From contig JAKOGI010002480.1 in NCBI GenBank assembly GCA_029747015.1, positions 42,571-106,570 on the forward strand: a stretch of 64,000 nucleotides of DNA. Direction: 5' to 3'. The position numbers were made by a program, and so were the translations under genes. Below the pieces are notes generated by a model that was not told where the DNA came from, did no database searches, and saw only the letters and a list, made by a program, of their open reading frames with translations. Positions 23,916 through 36,444 of this stretch are shown here, one piece after another. Each line of letters begins with the position of its first letter. Within the stretch, counting starts at the first letter, position 1. This DNA comes from Carnegiea gigantea (Eukaryota > Streptophyta > Magnoliopsida > Caryophyllales > Cactaceae).

Positions 23916-26198
23916 TCCTAGTTAGTTTAAGTAAGAAGCATATCTGGTAAGGTTATCAGAAATGTTCCTGACTGACATATAAATTGCTACTAAGCATGAC
24001 TAAAACATGCATGTTTACAATCAAAAACTACCATTCATTAATGTAATGGCTGGAAATGTCTACTTTAAAAAGGTAGGTGGTAAGAAGTTGGTACCTCAAA
24101 ATGGGTGTTGGAAACTTGTGAGTAATAAGTATGCGTTCAAATATGGTATAGAATAGTAGCAACTGTTAGTCTCGATAGCTACAATTGTTGATTCTTGAAC
24201 CATAACAATCTTGCAATTTATAAACTTCAACATATTCAAATCAATACTTGTGTGACAATAAGGTGGATTTCAATTCTGCATGGAAACGATCATGACAATT
24301 AGTGATTCTTGAACCACAATAATTTTGCACTTTATAACACATGTACCATACTAAAATTAAAACCTAGAGTTTTAGGTGACAGTTACCTTCAAGTATTGCT
24401 GTGTGCAGACCTCTGAGGGTTGGTGATGTCAGGCAATAAGGTGTGAAGTTAATGGTGTTTCTCAGATTTAGTTTGTAAATGTTTAGAGGTGGACTCCCCA
24501 GAAGGAATTGATGTATAATTAGGACTGTAAGTTTAATTTGGTTGATATATAATCAGGACTGTAAATTTAATTTGGAACTTTTGATTTTGGAAATGTAGGG
24601 TGATTTATCCCGGTTGTTTTATTAAAAATCAGAGGTGGTTGCATCCCACTTAAATACGTGAGCTACAATTTAGGGGATAATGGTTGCTACAGTTGGGGTG
24701 GGGGGTGGCAGCCGAAGAGTTACACTACTTGTGGCATCTTATAAACATGGGATTTTGAGTTTTTTAAAAATATTTTTCAACACAGGTTTAAGAAGTGGGT
24801 AGTTGCAGATGTGGGTTGGTGTGAGCGGCTTTCAAGAAGGTTAAGATTCAAAATAGTTAAGAGGTGCAGTTTGGGCAGGAGTGCACAAAAATTAAGAGTT
24901 TCTTATTTGCTAAATTGTGAGCACTTCACCCATTCTAGCATTTTATTATATATAAAGATGTCTTGTTTATCACATATAAATTTGTTCTCTTCCTCAATGC
25001 CTATAAGGTGTTTGTTAAAATGTCCCAGCGAAATTTTCTCCTTACATTCTTCAAATTACTATTACCCTTTAAAATGTATTCAATCAAACAAGAATTACTA
25101 CTAACCTGTTGTAAAAGCATACCAAATTAAAATCAGCAGAAGAAGTATACATGGCATACTTATCGCTAGCATATGTTTGACATCATGGAGGCTTAACTCA
25201 TCTTCCTTGACTAGGTTAAGCAGAGTTTCCAAAAGATCATCTTTGGTACCCATTTGATCCCTCAGTCTTTCATCAATTATTTTCTCAAAAACTCCTAGTA
25301 TTTTGCAAAAATATCCGCGAGTCCTTCTCCTCACCCCTTGCAAATCCAAGGGCCTAAGCAAGGGGGAAAAAATCCGAAACATTAGGCATCGCAGCCTCTT
25401 CCATCACATGCCAAACAAGATCATTAAACTCCCGCAAACCTAAAGAGTCCTGTGAAGACATGTCAATTGAAAAAAAAGTGTTCGATAATAAGTTAAGGGA
25501 GGCTGTGAATGCGGCCTTGCCAATATCAATGGCAAGGCCTTTTTCACAACAACCCTTTGCGAACTTAACAAGCTCATTGACTTTCTTCTTCCTGAGGCCC
25601 TGGCTGGCATCCAGTTGTTGGTTGGTGAATAACTGGATGGCCGAGATCTTCCTAAGGTGTCTCCATTTAGGACACTGGGAGCCAAACCATGGATGACTCT
25701 ATATGGTCTAGTATCCAAATGGCATCTGGGACATGCCTAGACGTGAAGGCTAAGTCATGCTTGAAAAACATTTCTTTGGCTACATTCGGGGATGATATCA
25801 CTATGGTGGTGATGCTCCCGAGCCTGAGGCTCATCAACGTTGTATAAGTCTTGGAGAGGTTCGCCACAGAGCGGTGAGGCTTGGAGCTGAGGAGGTGGAT
25901 GTTGCCTATGGTTGGCCGTGGTTTTGGTCCTCGAGAGAGCTTGGCTCTTCTACTATGAGAGTTTTTGAAGAATTGATGAAGGATGAAGATGATGATTGGG
26001 AGTAGTATTATTGATGATATGGTGTAATATCCCATTGTTGTTGGTTGGGTTTTCTTTTGGCCTTTTCTTCTTGCAATATCTTGAGAGGATTTTTTTTTTT
26101 TTGGTGGAGTTGAAAAAAAACTAATATCTTGAGAGGAGATACTTACATTTTGATGAAGCTTTTACTGAAATGATTTGATAATGAAAAGTATAGTGTTA

Positions 26199-26960
26199 TG
26201 TTAAAATTATTACCGCAAGTGCACGGTGCCAGTTGTAGCTAGCAACGGTAAGTACGGGTCGTATCCACAAGGAACTTGGTTTTAGCCACCAGGTGGACTG
26301 CAACACTCAATTCAAGCGAAAACTGATTCGGGTCGACGAAAATGAATACTATAAAAATTATCCAACTCAATGCTAGCAAAAATCTCGGGTTGGGATTCAC
26401 CACACTATTATGGTCTTTGGATCAAACACTAAGTCATGCGAAGTCGATCTGCACAAATAGCTGAAGTGGAATGGCTATAAGTTAAAACATGTCTACGCCT
26501 TCTCTCAAAGGCCATTAGACTGGTTGAGCAATCCTACTTATCTATTTTCATAAAACTAGAATCAACAGAACTACAGAATCGGGTAACCTACAATTCCCAA
26601 TTAAAATCTTAACTATTTTCATGTTAAGTAATTCATTCGCTCACAAAGTGGCTCTAAATTAAGGATTCAAGTTTCGTTGATCTCTCCTAAACTTGGTTAA
26701 GAGCATGAATAAAACCCTCTTAGGCAATTCATCGAACACATGGCGCGCTAAGCGAGAATTCAACCATAAGCACAGGCATTCATTCACAAAAACCTTGGAC
26801 ATGGATCCAAATTACATAATAGGGGCTAATCCCAACCCAAGATTGGGAATTTAGCCACTAATCATTTCAATAATCTCAATCACAAACAAGAAACTCAAAA
26901 ACATGATCAAAGATGCAAATTTAGGTCAAAATCACAAAGAGAGAGAAAGGGAAACGTACT
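26199..26960 (-). mobile_element. LTR fragment in inverse orientation
   Basis: The plus strand begins TGTTAAAATTATTACCGC; its reverse complement ends GCGGTAATAATTTTAACA, comparable to the plus-strand LTR end at 30310-30329. Inside are motifs shared with the other LTRs (GTGTTCGATGAATTGCC, AGAGGGTTTT on the minus strand). It is cut off near 26960, where plus-oriented retroelement sequence begins. Two LTRs in opposite orientation cannot be one normal element. Confidence 0.6.
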
Positions 26961-28951
26961 TTGATTGATCACTTCTCCTTAAACAAGCGCTTCTTGGGAG
27001 GCAACCCAAGGCTTTATCGCTTTTTTTTAAAAAAAAAGGAGAAAAAAAAGGAAAACAAAAACCTAGTGTGTCACCCCCCCTTTTCCCTCCCCCTTCCCCC
27101 TTCGATCCTTGCATTACCCCTTCCCTTGCTCTTTTTCTGCATCTTTTTCATTGAGGACAATGAAAATCTCAAGGATGGGGGGGGTGAGCTTATCGCTCTT
27201 TGGGTGAAATCGGGGATCCTAGGGTTGGATCGGTTGACATCACTTGCATTCACATCATTTAGATAGGACCTCATATAGCTTCACTATGATTGTTCTTACG
27301 CTTTTTGTTTATTAGAGCATGTAGTTTAGAATATATAGTTTAGATTTTGCATCTCTAAAGGAGAAGTGATCGAGTTGGGCATCCTTAAGATTTTCAGGTA
27401 CTACTTCTTGCCCTTCTCTTCGTTTCCCCTTATATCCTTTACTGCTTTCTTAGTTAGATTTATTTTTTTTTTTAATAAATGTGTGCGAAAATTCCTCTTA
27501 TAAAGAGAACACAAAGGGGTGATGATTGATTGATCTAGTTGAGTTGTGTGTTGAAGTGTGGCCTGTTATAGTGTGAACTTTTGTGAATTGCGCTCTAACA
27601 CTGCCATCTATATCTCCCATATCCTATGTTGTATGTTATTTTGCCCTTGAGATCCATGTGACTTGGCTAGATTCACCTCGATAAGTGGGATATACCTTGA
27701 AGTAAGTTGTTGGACTATGGTAGACTTACCTGTGAGACTTTGAGCCTGATGACTATTCACTGCATATAATCTCGTACTTTCCTTCATGTGTGACTCATCC
27801 AGGATCGCATCTCTAGAAGTTGGTCTTGTTCTCTTTGAAATTGCATTTTGCATGTGTATGTGTCAATGTGATTGAAGCAATTTATTGTTTCATTTAGCTA
27901 CATGAGCCAAAAAGTCATCTGTTATTATGTACTATCCTCTTTACTAGCCCTTTATGCCTTTTTCCTTGTCTTTGTTGTTGCCTCCTACACACTACACACT
28001 TGGCCTATCGATATTCTCCATAACCTTGTCAAGGTCTAGTGGAGCGACACTTCCATGTTGAGTTGGGTTCGCTTTGAAGGTTAGTTCACCTTGGGTGCGT
28101 TACTAGGGAGGGATTCGTGATTCAAGTTTGTGTTCCCTATGCCATTCAAATGCCTTTCTCCTTTCAAAGAAAAGAAATAGAAATGAATGAAAAAGGAGGA
28201 AGCAAAAGAAAATAAAGGAAAATTGAAGGGAAAAAAAGAGAAAGAAAAAAAAAATAGAAAAGTTGTGAATAAGGTGTTTGGCTTAAGAGTGTGACAATGA
28301 GAATGCTAAATTTCTCCCTTAAGGTTTTTTGTGGGGTTTATTGCTCAAATTTTCAATTGTGGTGTGAAGTTGTTGTTCCGACTTTAGTTGCGGAAGTGTT
28401 TTTTACTCCCTAGTCTTTTGACTATTAGCTCCACTCTACCCAAATTTATTCCACTTCTCACCGTTTACCTTTGACCCTATTACATCCCTTTACAAGTTCT
28501 CATGATTTACACATTACACTTTACATTAAGTGGTGCAGAATTGAGAACTCTACCAAACTTATGGTAGTTGCTTGATTGGGTAGAGTACTGAGTGCACCCT
28601 TATTACATATTCTAAACACATTGAGGAGAGTATTCCACTTTGTCCTAAAGTGAGGTTCTACCAGTTCTGCTTACTCACCACTCATCAAGGAAGGTCCTGT
28701 CTTGTTATGTGTTTTGATACTAGGGTATTTGATGCATTGTATTTGGGTATGGGGATTCATGGAAGGAAGTGTGCGTGCTATGTTCAAATTGTTTTACACT
28801 TTGACTTGGCCATCTCTAATGCATAGTTTAACTTGGATTATTGATTATTCGTCCCTTACCTGAAGAGGGTGTGTTGAGAGGTTTACCATCCTCTCTGATC
28901 TTTCATAGCGTAGTCTTGCTTGGGGACAAGCAAGAGATAAGCATGGCGGCG
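26961..28951 (+). mobile_element. 3' non-coding part of a Ty3/gypsy (Athila-like) element
   Basis: No intact frame. Near the left end, TTGGGAGGCAACCCAA is a phrase common downstream of pol in plant Athila-type elements. The right end has GGGGACAAGCAAGAGATAAG before the LTR, much as CGAGGACGAGCAAAAGATAGG precedes the LTR at 61434. Long A-rich and T-rich stretches are present. Family placement is from these phrases only. Confidence 0.55.
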
Positions 28952-30329
28952 TGACAAACCTCTATTTAGTCCATTTTTAGCCCCTATTTGACTCATTTTC
29001 TCCTACATTTTCACGTTCGATCGTGTTAAAAAAGGGTCAAATCGGCCTCCTTTAGCATACTTTTGACTCATATAACGTCTTTCTATATTTTCAGGGACTT
29101 TATCGAAGAAACAGAAAGATAAACGACATTTAGCAGAAGGAGTGCTAAGGAGGCGAGTTAAGCCGCGAAAAAGCATTGCACAGAAGTCCCATGGAATCGA
29201 ATCCACGTAGCACGGCCGAGCCACTCGAACCGGCACAAGTGGCCGGGGCAGCCAAGTGGTAAGGCTGGCCGTGCCAAGTGGTACACCCGTGCCACTTGTG
29301 CGGTTTTGGGTGGTTTCTGGCAGAGCTTCGACACGGTGCCACTGTACCTCGGGGCACGATCGTGCCACCTCCGTTCCACGTCGTGACTTAAATTTTCATT
29401 CGGGGTTATTTTGGATACATTCAGTTTACATTCAGTTTTCTCTTCCTAGACGTTCTTTAGGGCGATTTTCAGGTTTTATTTGAGAGTTTTTATTTTTCAT
29501 ACTTTTGAATTCGCTATTGGATTGAAGTTTGTTCTACCGTTAATTCATGCGATTAATTCCAGATTCTTCATCTTAATTCTCTCTTCTCTTGTTCTCAACT
29601 GTTCTAAAGTTTGTTTGCTATGATTATTGAATTGAATGTCATGGTTGTTGTTAAAAACATGATTGTAGGCTAAATCCTCTAACTTAGGTTGGGATTAACG
29701 CCGAATATGTATGGTTGAATCATGAATTGGCCCAATCCCTGCTTCCCCTTTGTTTTGTGATTGTGAATTCTACTATGCACGCTACATACTCGATAAAATA
29801 CTCGAAAGAGTATTCATCCTCTTTATTAGGGTTTAGGAGAGCGTTGCGAGATGAAACCTTTACCTACTGCGACTTAGTAGACGATTAGAATTTTAATATG
29901 AAAATAATTAAGATCCTAATTGGGATTTGAGATTATAGACCTTGTAATCCTTCAACTTCTAGTCCCATGGGAATAGGCGACTATAGTTCTGAGATTAGTT
30001 TTCGACCCTCAAGAGAGGGAGGAGATGTACTTAATTGACAATTTATCCATTCGTGATGCATGCTTGGGAATGTCTGGTAGGGCTAGTAACTGATTCACTA
30101 GCATACTCGTGTTGTTAATTCTAACCTAGGTGTTTACTCTTCTGCTGTTCGTTCATATTTTTTGTTATCATCATTCTCCTAGTTTAATTCCAAAACTCCA
30201 ATTGTGGTTGCCTAACTTCAATAGTTAAATTAGTTCTAGTAGTTGGAAGCAAGTTCCCTGTGAAATACGACCCGCACTTGCCGTTGCTAGTCACAACTGG
30301 CATCGTGCACTTGCGGTATTTTTAACTCA
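28952..30329 (+). repeat. 3' LTR, Athila-like
   Basis: It runs from TGACAAACC to TTTAACTCA. The last 100 bases hold phrases typical of such LTRs (CCCTGTGAAATACGACCCGC, TTGCGGTATTTT). A GC-rich block with GCACGGCC and GTGCCA motifs lies at 29208-29375. Right after the LTR, at 30335, array sequence resumes at the A-unit 3' flank. Confidence 0.65.
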
Positions 30330-30334
30330 TCAAG

Positions 30335-31240
30335 ACACCAATGATCATTCTTTGGACATCCCAGCAATAAGTTCAAAATTTTTGATTGAGTTGACCCACA
30401 TGTTCATAGATATTCAAGAGTCAAGACAAACACTCGAGTCATAATGATCGTAGATGGGAGTATATATAAACTTATTACGGATTTTGAATCGTTAAGTTTA
30501 AATTTTTGATTGAGTTGGTTCTTAAATATGATATTAAATTTTTTACACTCTTGAATCCTGAGTCACCACAACATATTTGCAAATTATCACATATTCTCAA
30601 ATGTTATAATATATGTGTCCTTTGTCTCTGCATATGTTTATTACATGGAAGATCGAGTTCTCATGCACTTTAATTTATATGGATACTACAAGTATATACT
30701 TCAAAAGTGTGATGTAAACCAAAGTTTAACATATTACATTATTATTAGACCTGGCAAAAAGAACCCGATATCCGAAATCCGAACCGAATGATCTGTACCC
30801 ATATCCGATCCTGCATTCGAAATAGGCTCACCCAAAAGTGAACCTGACCTCTGCGTTGACCCGAATCGAACCATGCCTCACCTGAAATTTTCTACAAAGC
30901 TGCTTATGTTTGCATGACAATGGCATTTGACCAAAAATCGATCGATCCAAACCAGAGTTCACCCGACCCAAACCGAACCGACCTGAAATGCCACTTAATC
31001 TGAAATATGACCCCAAACTTAACCTGAACCGTATCCGAACCGAATAACTCATTTGACAAGTCTAATTGTCATACATTACAATATATTACATTACCATAAG
31101 TTCACGTGTCACTCACCAAAGATGCCTATAACGGTTCCGTTTTAAAAGTGCCAAAGTTAGCATGGAAGGAAAAGTGGAAAACCACCCCCATATCAGCAAC
31201 AAAGAAAGCACATCCTTAAAGAAGACGAACTAAAAACAAC
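30335..31240. other. 3' flank of A2, with a hAT-like element copy
   Basis: It aligns with 15814-16853 and 54980-55330. 30746-31063 is a second copy of the hAT-like element at 16354-16678 with the same terminal motifs. No gene. Confidence 0.6.
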
Positions 31241-34200
31241 TCATCTAGGGAGTGGGATGGCTTGAAGTGGCTGAGCTTTTTGCAATGTGATCCCAAATTT
31301 TTCTTCAACATCAACATCCTTTGGATTTAACCCGTGATCAAGCTTCCAATTGAACGAATGAAGAAGAGCGGCCAGCATTAGATGCACCATCCTATAAGCC
31401 AACGACATTCCAGGACATATTCTTCTTCCTGTTCCAAATGGTATGAGCTCGATATTTCGACCTTTGACATCAATGTCAATCTCCAAAAACTTTTCCGGTA
31501 CAAATGAATCCTGGTTATTGTGCCAGATACTTGGATCTCGGCCCATGGACCATACGTTCACCCAAACTTGTGCATCTTTGGGCACACGATGACCGCATAA
31601 TTTTGCATCCATAGTGGTCTTGTGTGGTACCAAAAAGAGGGCCGGTGGGTGCAATCTCAATGTTTCTTTTACTACGGCTCGAATATAAGGTAAATTTGAG
31701 ATGTCGGTTTCTTGGATTGAGTTTGAATGATGCTTGCCAAGAACTTGGTCAATTTCAGCTTGTGCTTGTATCACTTTTTCCGGGTGCCTTAACATTTCGG
31801 TCATTGCCGACTCTACTGTACTTAAGGTTGTATCTATCCCGGCTATAAACAAATCCTGACATCAATTCAACAAGATGTTTATAAAGTTTGTATAATAGTA
31901 ATATTGCTGAGAGGAGCATTTTTATTAAAATGATTTCTTTGCCTTCATTTGCCGCCAACAATTGATCATTGAAAGCAACTTGAGCTGGTGGGTCCCAAAT
32001 GTATACCAATTTAACAAATTATGTCCTCAATAGGATGTCCTAACTCCTAACTCCTAGGTGTATTTATGTAACTTTAGGATACGTTAAAAAAAAAAGTTTC
32101 GTGGTTATTGTCTCTTCAATTAAGGGATTTGTGGACCGCTTTTGTGTGAGTTGTATGTCTCTCTAATTGTGAGAGCTTTTATGTTTGTTTGTTGTTTTTG
32201 TGTGTTTTTTAGTTTGAAATGGATGAATTGATTGTACGCTTTGAAGTGGGCATTCGATGGATTTCGACCTCTCAAGTATAGTTTTTCATGCAAGAAGAAG
32301 ATCTCACTCAAAAATACTATGCTACATTAGCAAATCAATCTTTAAAAGAAAAGTACGCCAAATTTGTTGATATCTTCTCCATGCTGTATGCAGAAATAGT
32401 GATCGTGGGAAGACCACTAAAATTGAGCGTTGTAAGTGTTAGGCGATAATTTGTCGCATTTTACGTGCCCTTTTCACCTAATCTTAGCTCGTATAATAAC
32501 GTAATCTTTAGAGTTTTTCTTGTTTTATTAAGTATTCTTTGAGATTTTCACTTGTTTTGTTTATTCTTACAGGTAATAAGTTGAACCAAGCAAATGTCGC
32601 GAAAAAGGGCAGAAAAGGATCAAAACAGGCGAAACGGCGGAAAAACGGGAGCCAGCTGGGACGACCGGCCAGCAAGGTGGCACGGTGCAGCCGTGCCACC
32701 TAGGCACGGTCGTGCCCCCCTTTGTTTCTTTCGGTTCTTCGCGGCCCGCCTTGTCTTCTATTTAATCCTCTTTTCTCGACCTTGTTCGGGGCTTTTTTTC
32801 TTCGACTTCCTTAGGGTAGTTTAGCTTAGGTTTTTAACCAATAAAAACACCTTTGAAGGGATTAGATTAGGATTTTTAGTTGTTTGTATCTTGGGGATTC
32901 AAGCTTGTGGATTTCAAGTTCTTCAATCAATTCAAGCATAAGTTTCTCTCTTCTTTCTCTTTTTATTTCATCGTTGTTCTTATTTATATTTTGTTGTTTT
33001 AATTCTTGTAATTGCTTTGTTTGGTTTATATGTCTAGTTTTTGTCGTTAATTTATGTTGTTTAGTTGTTTAGATTCGTTTTATTTCATTCCCTTCGTTTT
33101 GCTCTTCAAGTTTATGTTCTTGTTGGTTAGTTTAGGTTTTCACGCGTTTTTCATGATTTGTTGGTAGATTGTGTTGGCTTGAATTATGATTAGCCTCTTG
33201 ATGGCTAATTGATCCTGTACTAGGCCTAACCACACCCAATCTATGCCTAGAACTTAGAGTTTTCCTTCACGCCCGCCAAGTGTTCGATGAAATGCTTGAG
33301 AGGGTTTTCATCCATATTTTTGGGCGATTGACTTATGCTGAGAGGTGAGGTCAATTTGCTAGTGTGGGAGAGGGAATGGCCGAGTTCGGGACACGAAAGT
33401 AGTATCCGAATCGAGCTAGGTCCGGGGTTGCTAGTTTTGTGGTCTAATTCGACTAACCCCACGAAAGTAGGTGGTTACGCGAGTTAGACTAGCTCATGAC
33501 CCTTGAGAGAGGGCTTGGGTGGTCTTTGATGGTGCAACCGACCATCTCTAGTTCATAGTGTGGTTCGGGTAGGTTAGGACTCGTCTTGGTTAGTTGGTTT
33601 ATCCATTGGTAAAATCACAACTCCAAGTCGTTTGTTTCTGTGTTTATAACGTAGTTTAGTTCCCCCTTTTCACCCTTCGATCCTGCCTAGCTTGAGACGC
33701 TTTAGTTAGCTTTGGTAGTTGAAAACACAATTCCCTGCGGACGACACCCCAAGTACTCAACGATACACCTTGCACTTGGGGTTTATAAATATTAAAACTC
33801 TGTTTTTCATGCAACAGTAAGTATTTCGGATTTTTTTAATTAATCGCCGGCCCACTGAAAGTTGAGACCATGATACAGTAATTTGGTTTTTTCTGAATGT
33901 CATGTCTATCATATATGAATTTGTTCTCTTCCTCAATGCCCATAAGGTGTTTCTTAAAATGTCCCAATGAAATTTTCTCCCTACATTCTTCAAATTACCA
34001 TTACCCCACAAAATGTATCCAATCAAACAAAAATTACTGCTAAGCAGTTGCCAAAGTACCCCAAATTAAAATGAGCTGAAGAATTATGCATGACATACTT
34101 ACCGCTAGCATATGTTTGACATCATGAAGGCTTAACTCATCTTCCTTGACTAGGTTAAGCAGAGTGCCCAAAACATCATCTTTGGTGCCCATTTGATCTC

Positions 34201-34972
34201 TCAGTCTTTCATCAATTATTTTCTCAAAAACTCCTAGTATTTTGCAAAAATATCCACGAGCCCTTCTCCTCGCGCCTTGCAAATCCAAGGGCCTAAGCAA
34301 TGGGAAAAAATCCGAGACATTAGGCCTCGCACCCTCTTCCATCATATGCCAAACAAGATCCTTAACCTCCCGTGAACCTAAAGAGTCATATGAAGACAGG
34401 TCAATTGAAAAATGTGTTGGATGATAAGTTAAGTGAGGTTGTGAACGCAGCCTTGCCAATATCAATGGCAAGGCCTTTTTCACAACAACCCTTTGCGAAC
34501 TTAACAAACTCATCGACTTTCTTCTTCCTGAGTCCCTGGCTGGCATCCGATCGTTGGTTGGGTAATAACTGGATGGCCGAGATCTTCCTGAGGTGTCTCC
34601 ATTTAGGACACTGGGAGCCAAACCATGGATGACTCAATATGGCCTAGTATCCGAATGGCATCTGGGACATGCCTAGATGCGAAGGCTAAGTCATGCTTGA
34701 AAAACACTTCTTTGGCTACATCCGGGGATGATATGACTATGGTGGTGATGCTCCCGAGCCTGAGGCTCATCAAAGGCCCATAAGTCTTGGAGAGGTTCGC
34801 CACAGAGCGGCGGGGCTTGGAGCCGAGGAGGTGGATGTTGCCTATGATTGGCCATGGTTTTTGGTCCTGGAAGGAGCTTGGCTCTTTTACTATAAGAGTT
34901 TTTGAAGAATTGATGAAGGATGGAGATGATGATTGAGAGTAGTATTATTGATGATATGGTGTAATATCGCAT
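31241..34972 (-). pseudogene. Lineage-A P450 pseudogene A2, solo LTR in intron
   Basis: Exon 2 (31855-31241) is fully open: AGIDTT I-helix, ETLR, EKF in place of the PERF Arg, heme loop [10 protein letters not shown], and stop TGA. Exon 1 (34972-34103) is broken by three frameshifts: an extra A after PGPK (near 34857), a 2-bp deletion at VCPKW (near 34612) and a 2-bp loss in an A run (near 34412). The three shifts sum to a multiple of three, but the reading frame between them is nonsense. Splice sites are intact (GTAAGT donor; acceptor at 31857). The intron contains a complete solo LTR at 32437-33816. No functional protein is expected. Confidence 0.88.
32437..33816 (+). mobile_element. Solo LTR in the A2 intron
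   Basis: It begins TGTTAGGCG and ends GCAACA, with perfect GTAAG duplications (32432-32436 and 33817-33821). The empty site GCATTGTAAGTATTTCGG is at about 44697-44714 in A3. It is related to, but diverged from, the LTR at 11363. The last about 120 bases (CCCTGCGGACGACACCCC onwards) are closely conserved among all copies. Confidence 0.93.
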
Positions 34973-35979
34973 TGTTGTTGGTTGGGATTTCTTTTGGCCT
35001 TTTCTTCTTGCAATATTTTGAGAGGATTTTTTTTTTTTTGTGGAGTTGAAAAAAAAAAAAAAACTAATATCTTGAGAGGAGATACTTACATGTTGATGGA
35101 GCTTTTACTGAAATGATTTGATAATGAAAAGTACAGCATATGGTAAGATAGCATGGGAGGGAGGTTTGAAATTTATTTAAGATACGACTAATAGTTCTTT
35201 AATTTTATAACGCTGATGGTCCTTTAAAAATGAAAAATAGATTCCAGATTTTTTCTTCTTTTTTGGATAATTGAGTCAGTCTATATATCCATCTACGAAC
35301 GTAGCTAAAAATGTAAGGAACCGGTAACAAGGAGGATATGAGATAAACCTTATATGAAAAAGATGAGAAACCTTACATTTGCTTGAACTTGGTTCTTGAA
35401 TGAGCACTCAACTTCATTAAGAAATAAACCATTTATTATTTAACTTATTTTCAAGTGATATTCCTTGCAAGTCATATTCCATTTTATCTAGCCATTGAGG
35501 TATTAGCTTGGTAGCTATGACTAAGGTTCTCAATATATTAGGTTCCATCTTTGATTTCTTCATCTGCCATTATATTAAAATTGTACTATACTATCCTTTA
35601 TAACTCCGTCAAACCAAAAAAAAAAAAGTAATTTTATCTTTTTGGAGGACGTACAGCTACGAAATGGGTCGGGTTGGATCGACCTATTTAATAACCGCGT
35701 TAATTTCGTGTTGACTTTGAAAATAGCTTAGATTTGCCTAAAATTGAAAAATTACGTATTTTCATGCTAAACAGTCAAAACGTGTCGACTTTAGGTTGAA
35801 GCAAGTTCGGGTCGGGCCAGGTTTGTGCTTCCCTCAATGTTATTGTGTCGGGTTCATGTAGTGTTATCATATCGGTCAAACTTTTCTAACTCTAGAAGGA
35901 GGTAGTATTCTCACATAAACAATATTTGGTTGTAATTCATTTCTAGTATTTTCATGGGCTAGAATAAATTAGAATCTAA
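34973..35979. other. Spacer between A2 and B2
   Basis: AT-rich upstream region of A2. 35655-35880 has GGGTCGGGTTGG / TCGGGTCGGG motifs like the interior of hAT-like elements. It aligns with 45860-46861. No gene. Confidence 0.5.
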
Positions 35980-36381
35980 GGCTGCGTTTGGACCTTAAAA
36001 AATTTAATGAAAAGAAAAAAAAAATTGAGAAAGTTTTTTTTTTTGGTGTGTGTTTTGTTTGGAGAAAATCACAAAGGAAAAAAAAAATATGGAGGAAAGT
36101 TAAGTAGACAAATTGTTAAAAATAAGTAATAAAATTTTCCTCATAAAATTGTGAGGAAAGTTTGAGGTAAATTCTCAACCTCCTCCAACCTCACATTACT
36201 TAGATAACATCAACATAATTCAAGTAGTTCATCAACATTTAAATTTCTCATATGAATTCTTCTATTTTTCGCTCGATCCAAATAAGAGGGGAAAAAAAAC
36301 TCACTTTCCCACTACGTCTTTTTCTTCATATTTTTTTCCTTCAACTTTTCTTTCTACCAAATTTTCTAAGGACCAAACACC
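35980..36381. mobile_element. MITE-like element 60 bp downstream of B2
   Basis: Ends are imperfect inverted repeats: GGCTGCGTTTGGACCTTA on the left against the inverted right end GGTGTTTGGTCCTTAG, both followed by AAAATTT. The B3 copy (46862-47251) preserves the inner right end better (GGCTCCGTTTAG). No clear target duplication. Its right edge is only about 63 bp after the B2 stop codon, so the transcript 3' end probably reads into it. Confidence 0.6.
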
Positions 36382-36444
36382 ATCATTACAATAAATAACA
36401 AAGTAAAATCCAATAAAACATCGATGGCAATTCTACTATGAAAC

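Larger units (their letters stand above)
18470..24958 (-). mobile_element. Helitron-like insertion, non-autonomous, minus orientation
   Basis: On the plus strand the insert runs from CTAG (18470) to GA (24958), i.e. 5'-TC...CTAG-3' on the minus strand. It sits between host A (18469) and T (24959), with no target duplication: the Helitron signature. The uninterrupted host site CTGAATGTCATGTCTATC is present in the A2 intron (about 33893) and A3 intron (about 44782). The 6,489-bp insert has no Rep/helicase frame. It carries a hairpin, microsatellites, a pyrimidine minisatellite, a GC-richer gene-like piece and a higher-order tandem repeat. The 3'-end hairpin is poorly preserved (CGGC...CGGGCC region). 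Confidence 0.75.
16854..26035 (-). pseudogene. Lineage-A P450 pseudogene A1, intron blown up by a Helitron-like insert
   Basis: Exon 1 is 26035-25164 and exon 2 is 17472-16854. The intron flanks match the A2 intron step by step, so these belong to one ancestral gene now 9.2 kb long. Defects: PPGP changed to SRGP; a 2-bp deletion at the VCPKW motif (shared with A2 and A3); an extra base near 25370; the splice donor GT changed to AT (25163-25162); a TAG stop in the I-helix (17428-17430); a frameshifted stretch between DPS-I and the heme loop; and a 4-bp insertion near 16900. The heme loop [10 protein letters not shown] itself survives. Confidence 0.88.

Noticed and set aside
29003..29379. Three overlapping minus-strand frames
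   Set aside because: They lie in the GC-rich part of the Athila-like LTR and have no family resemblance.
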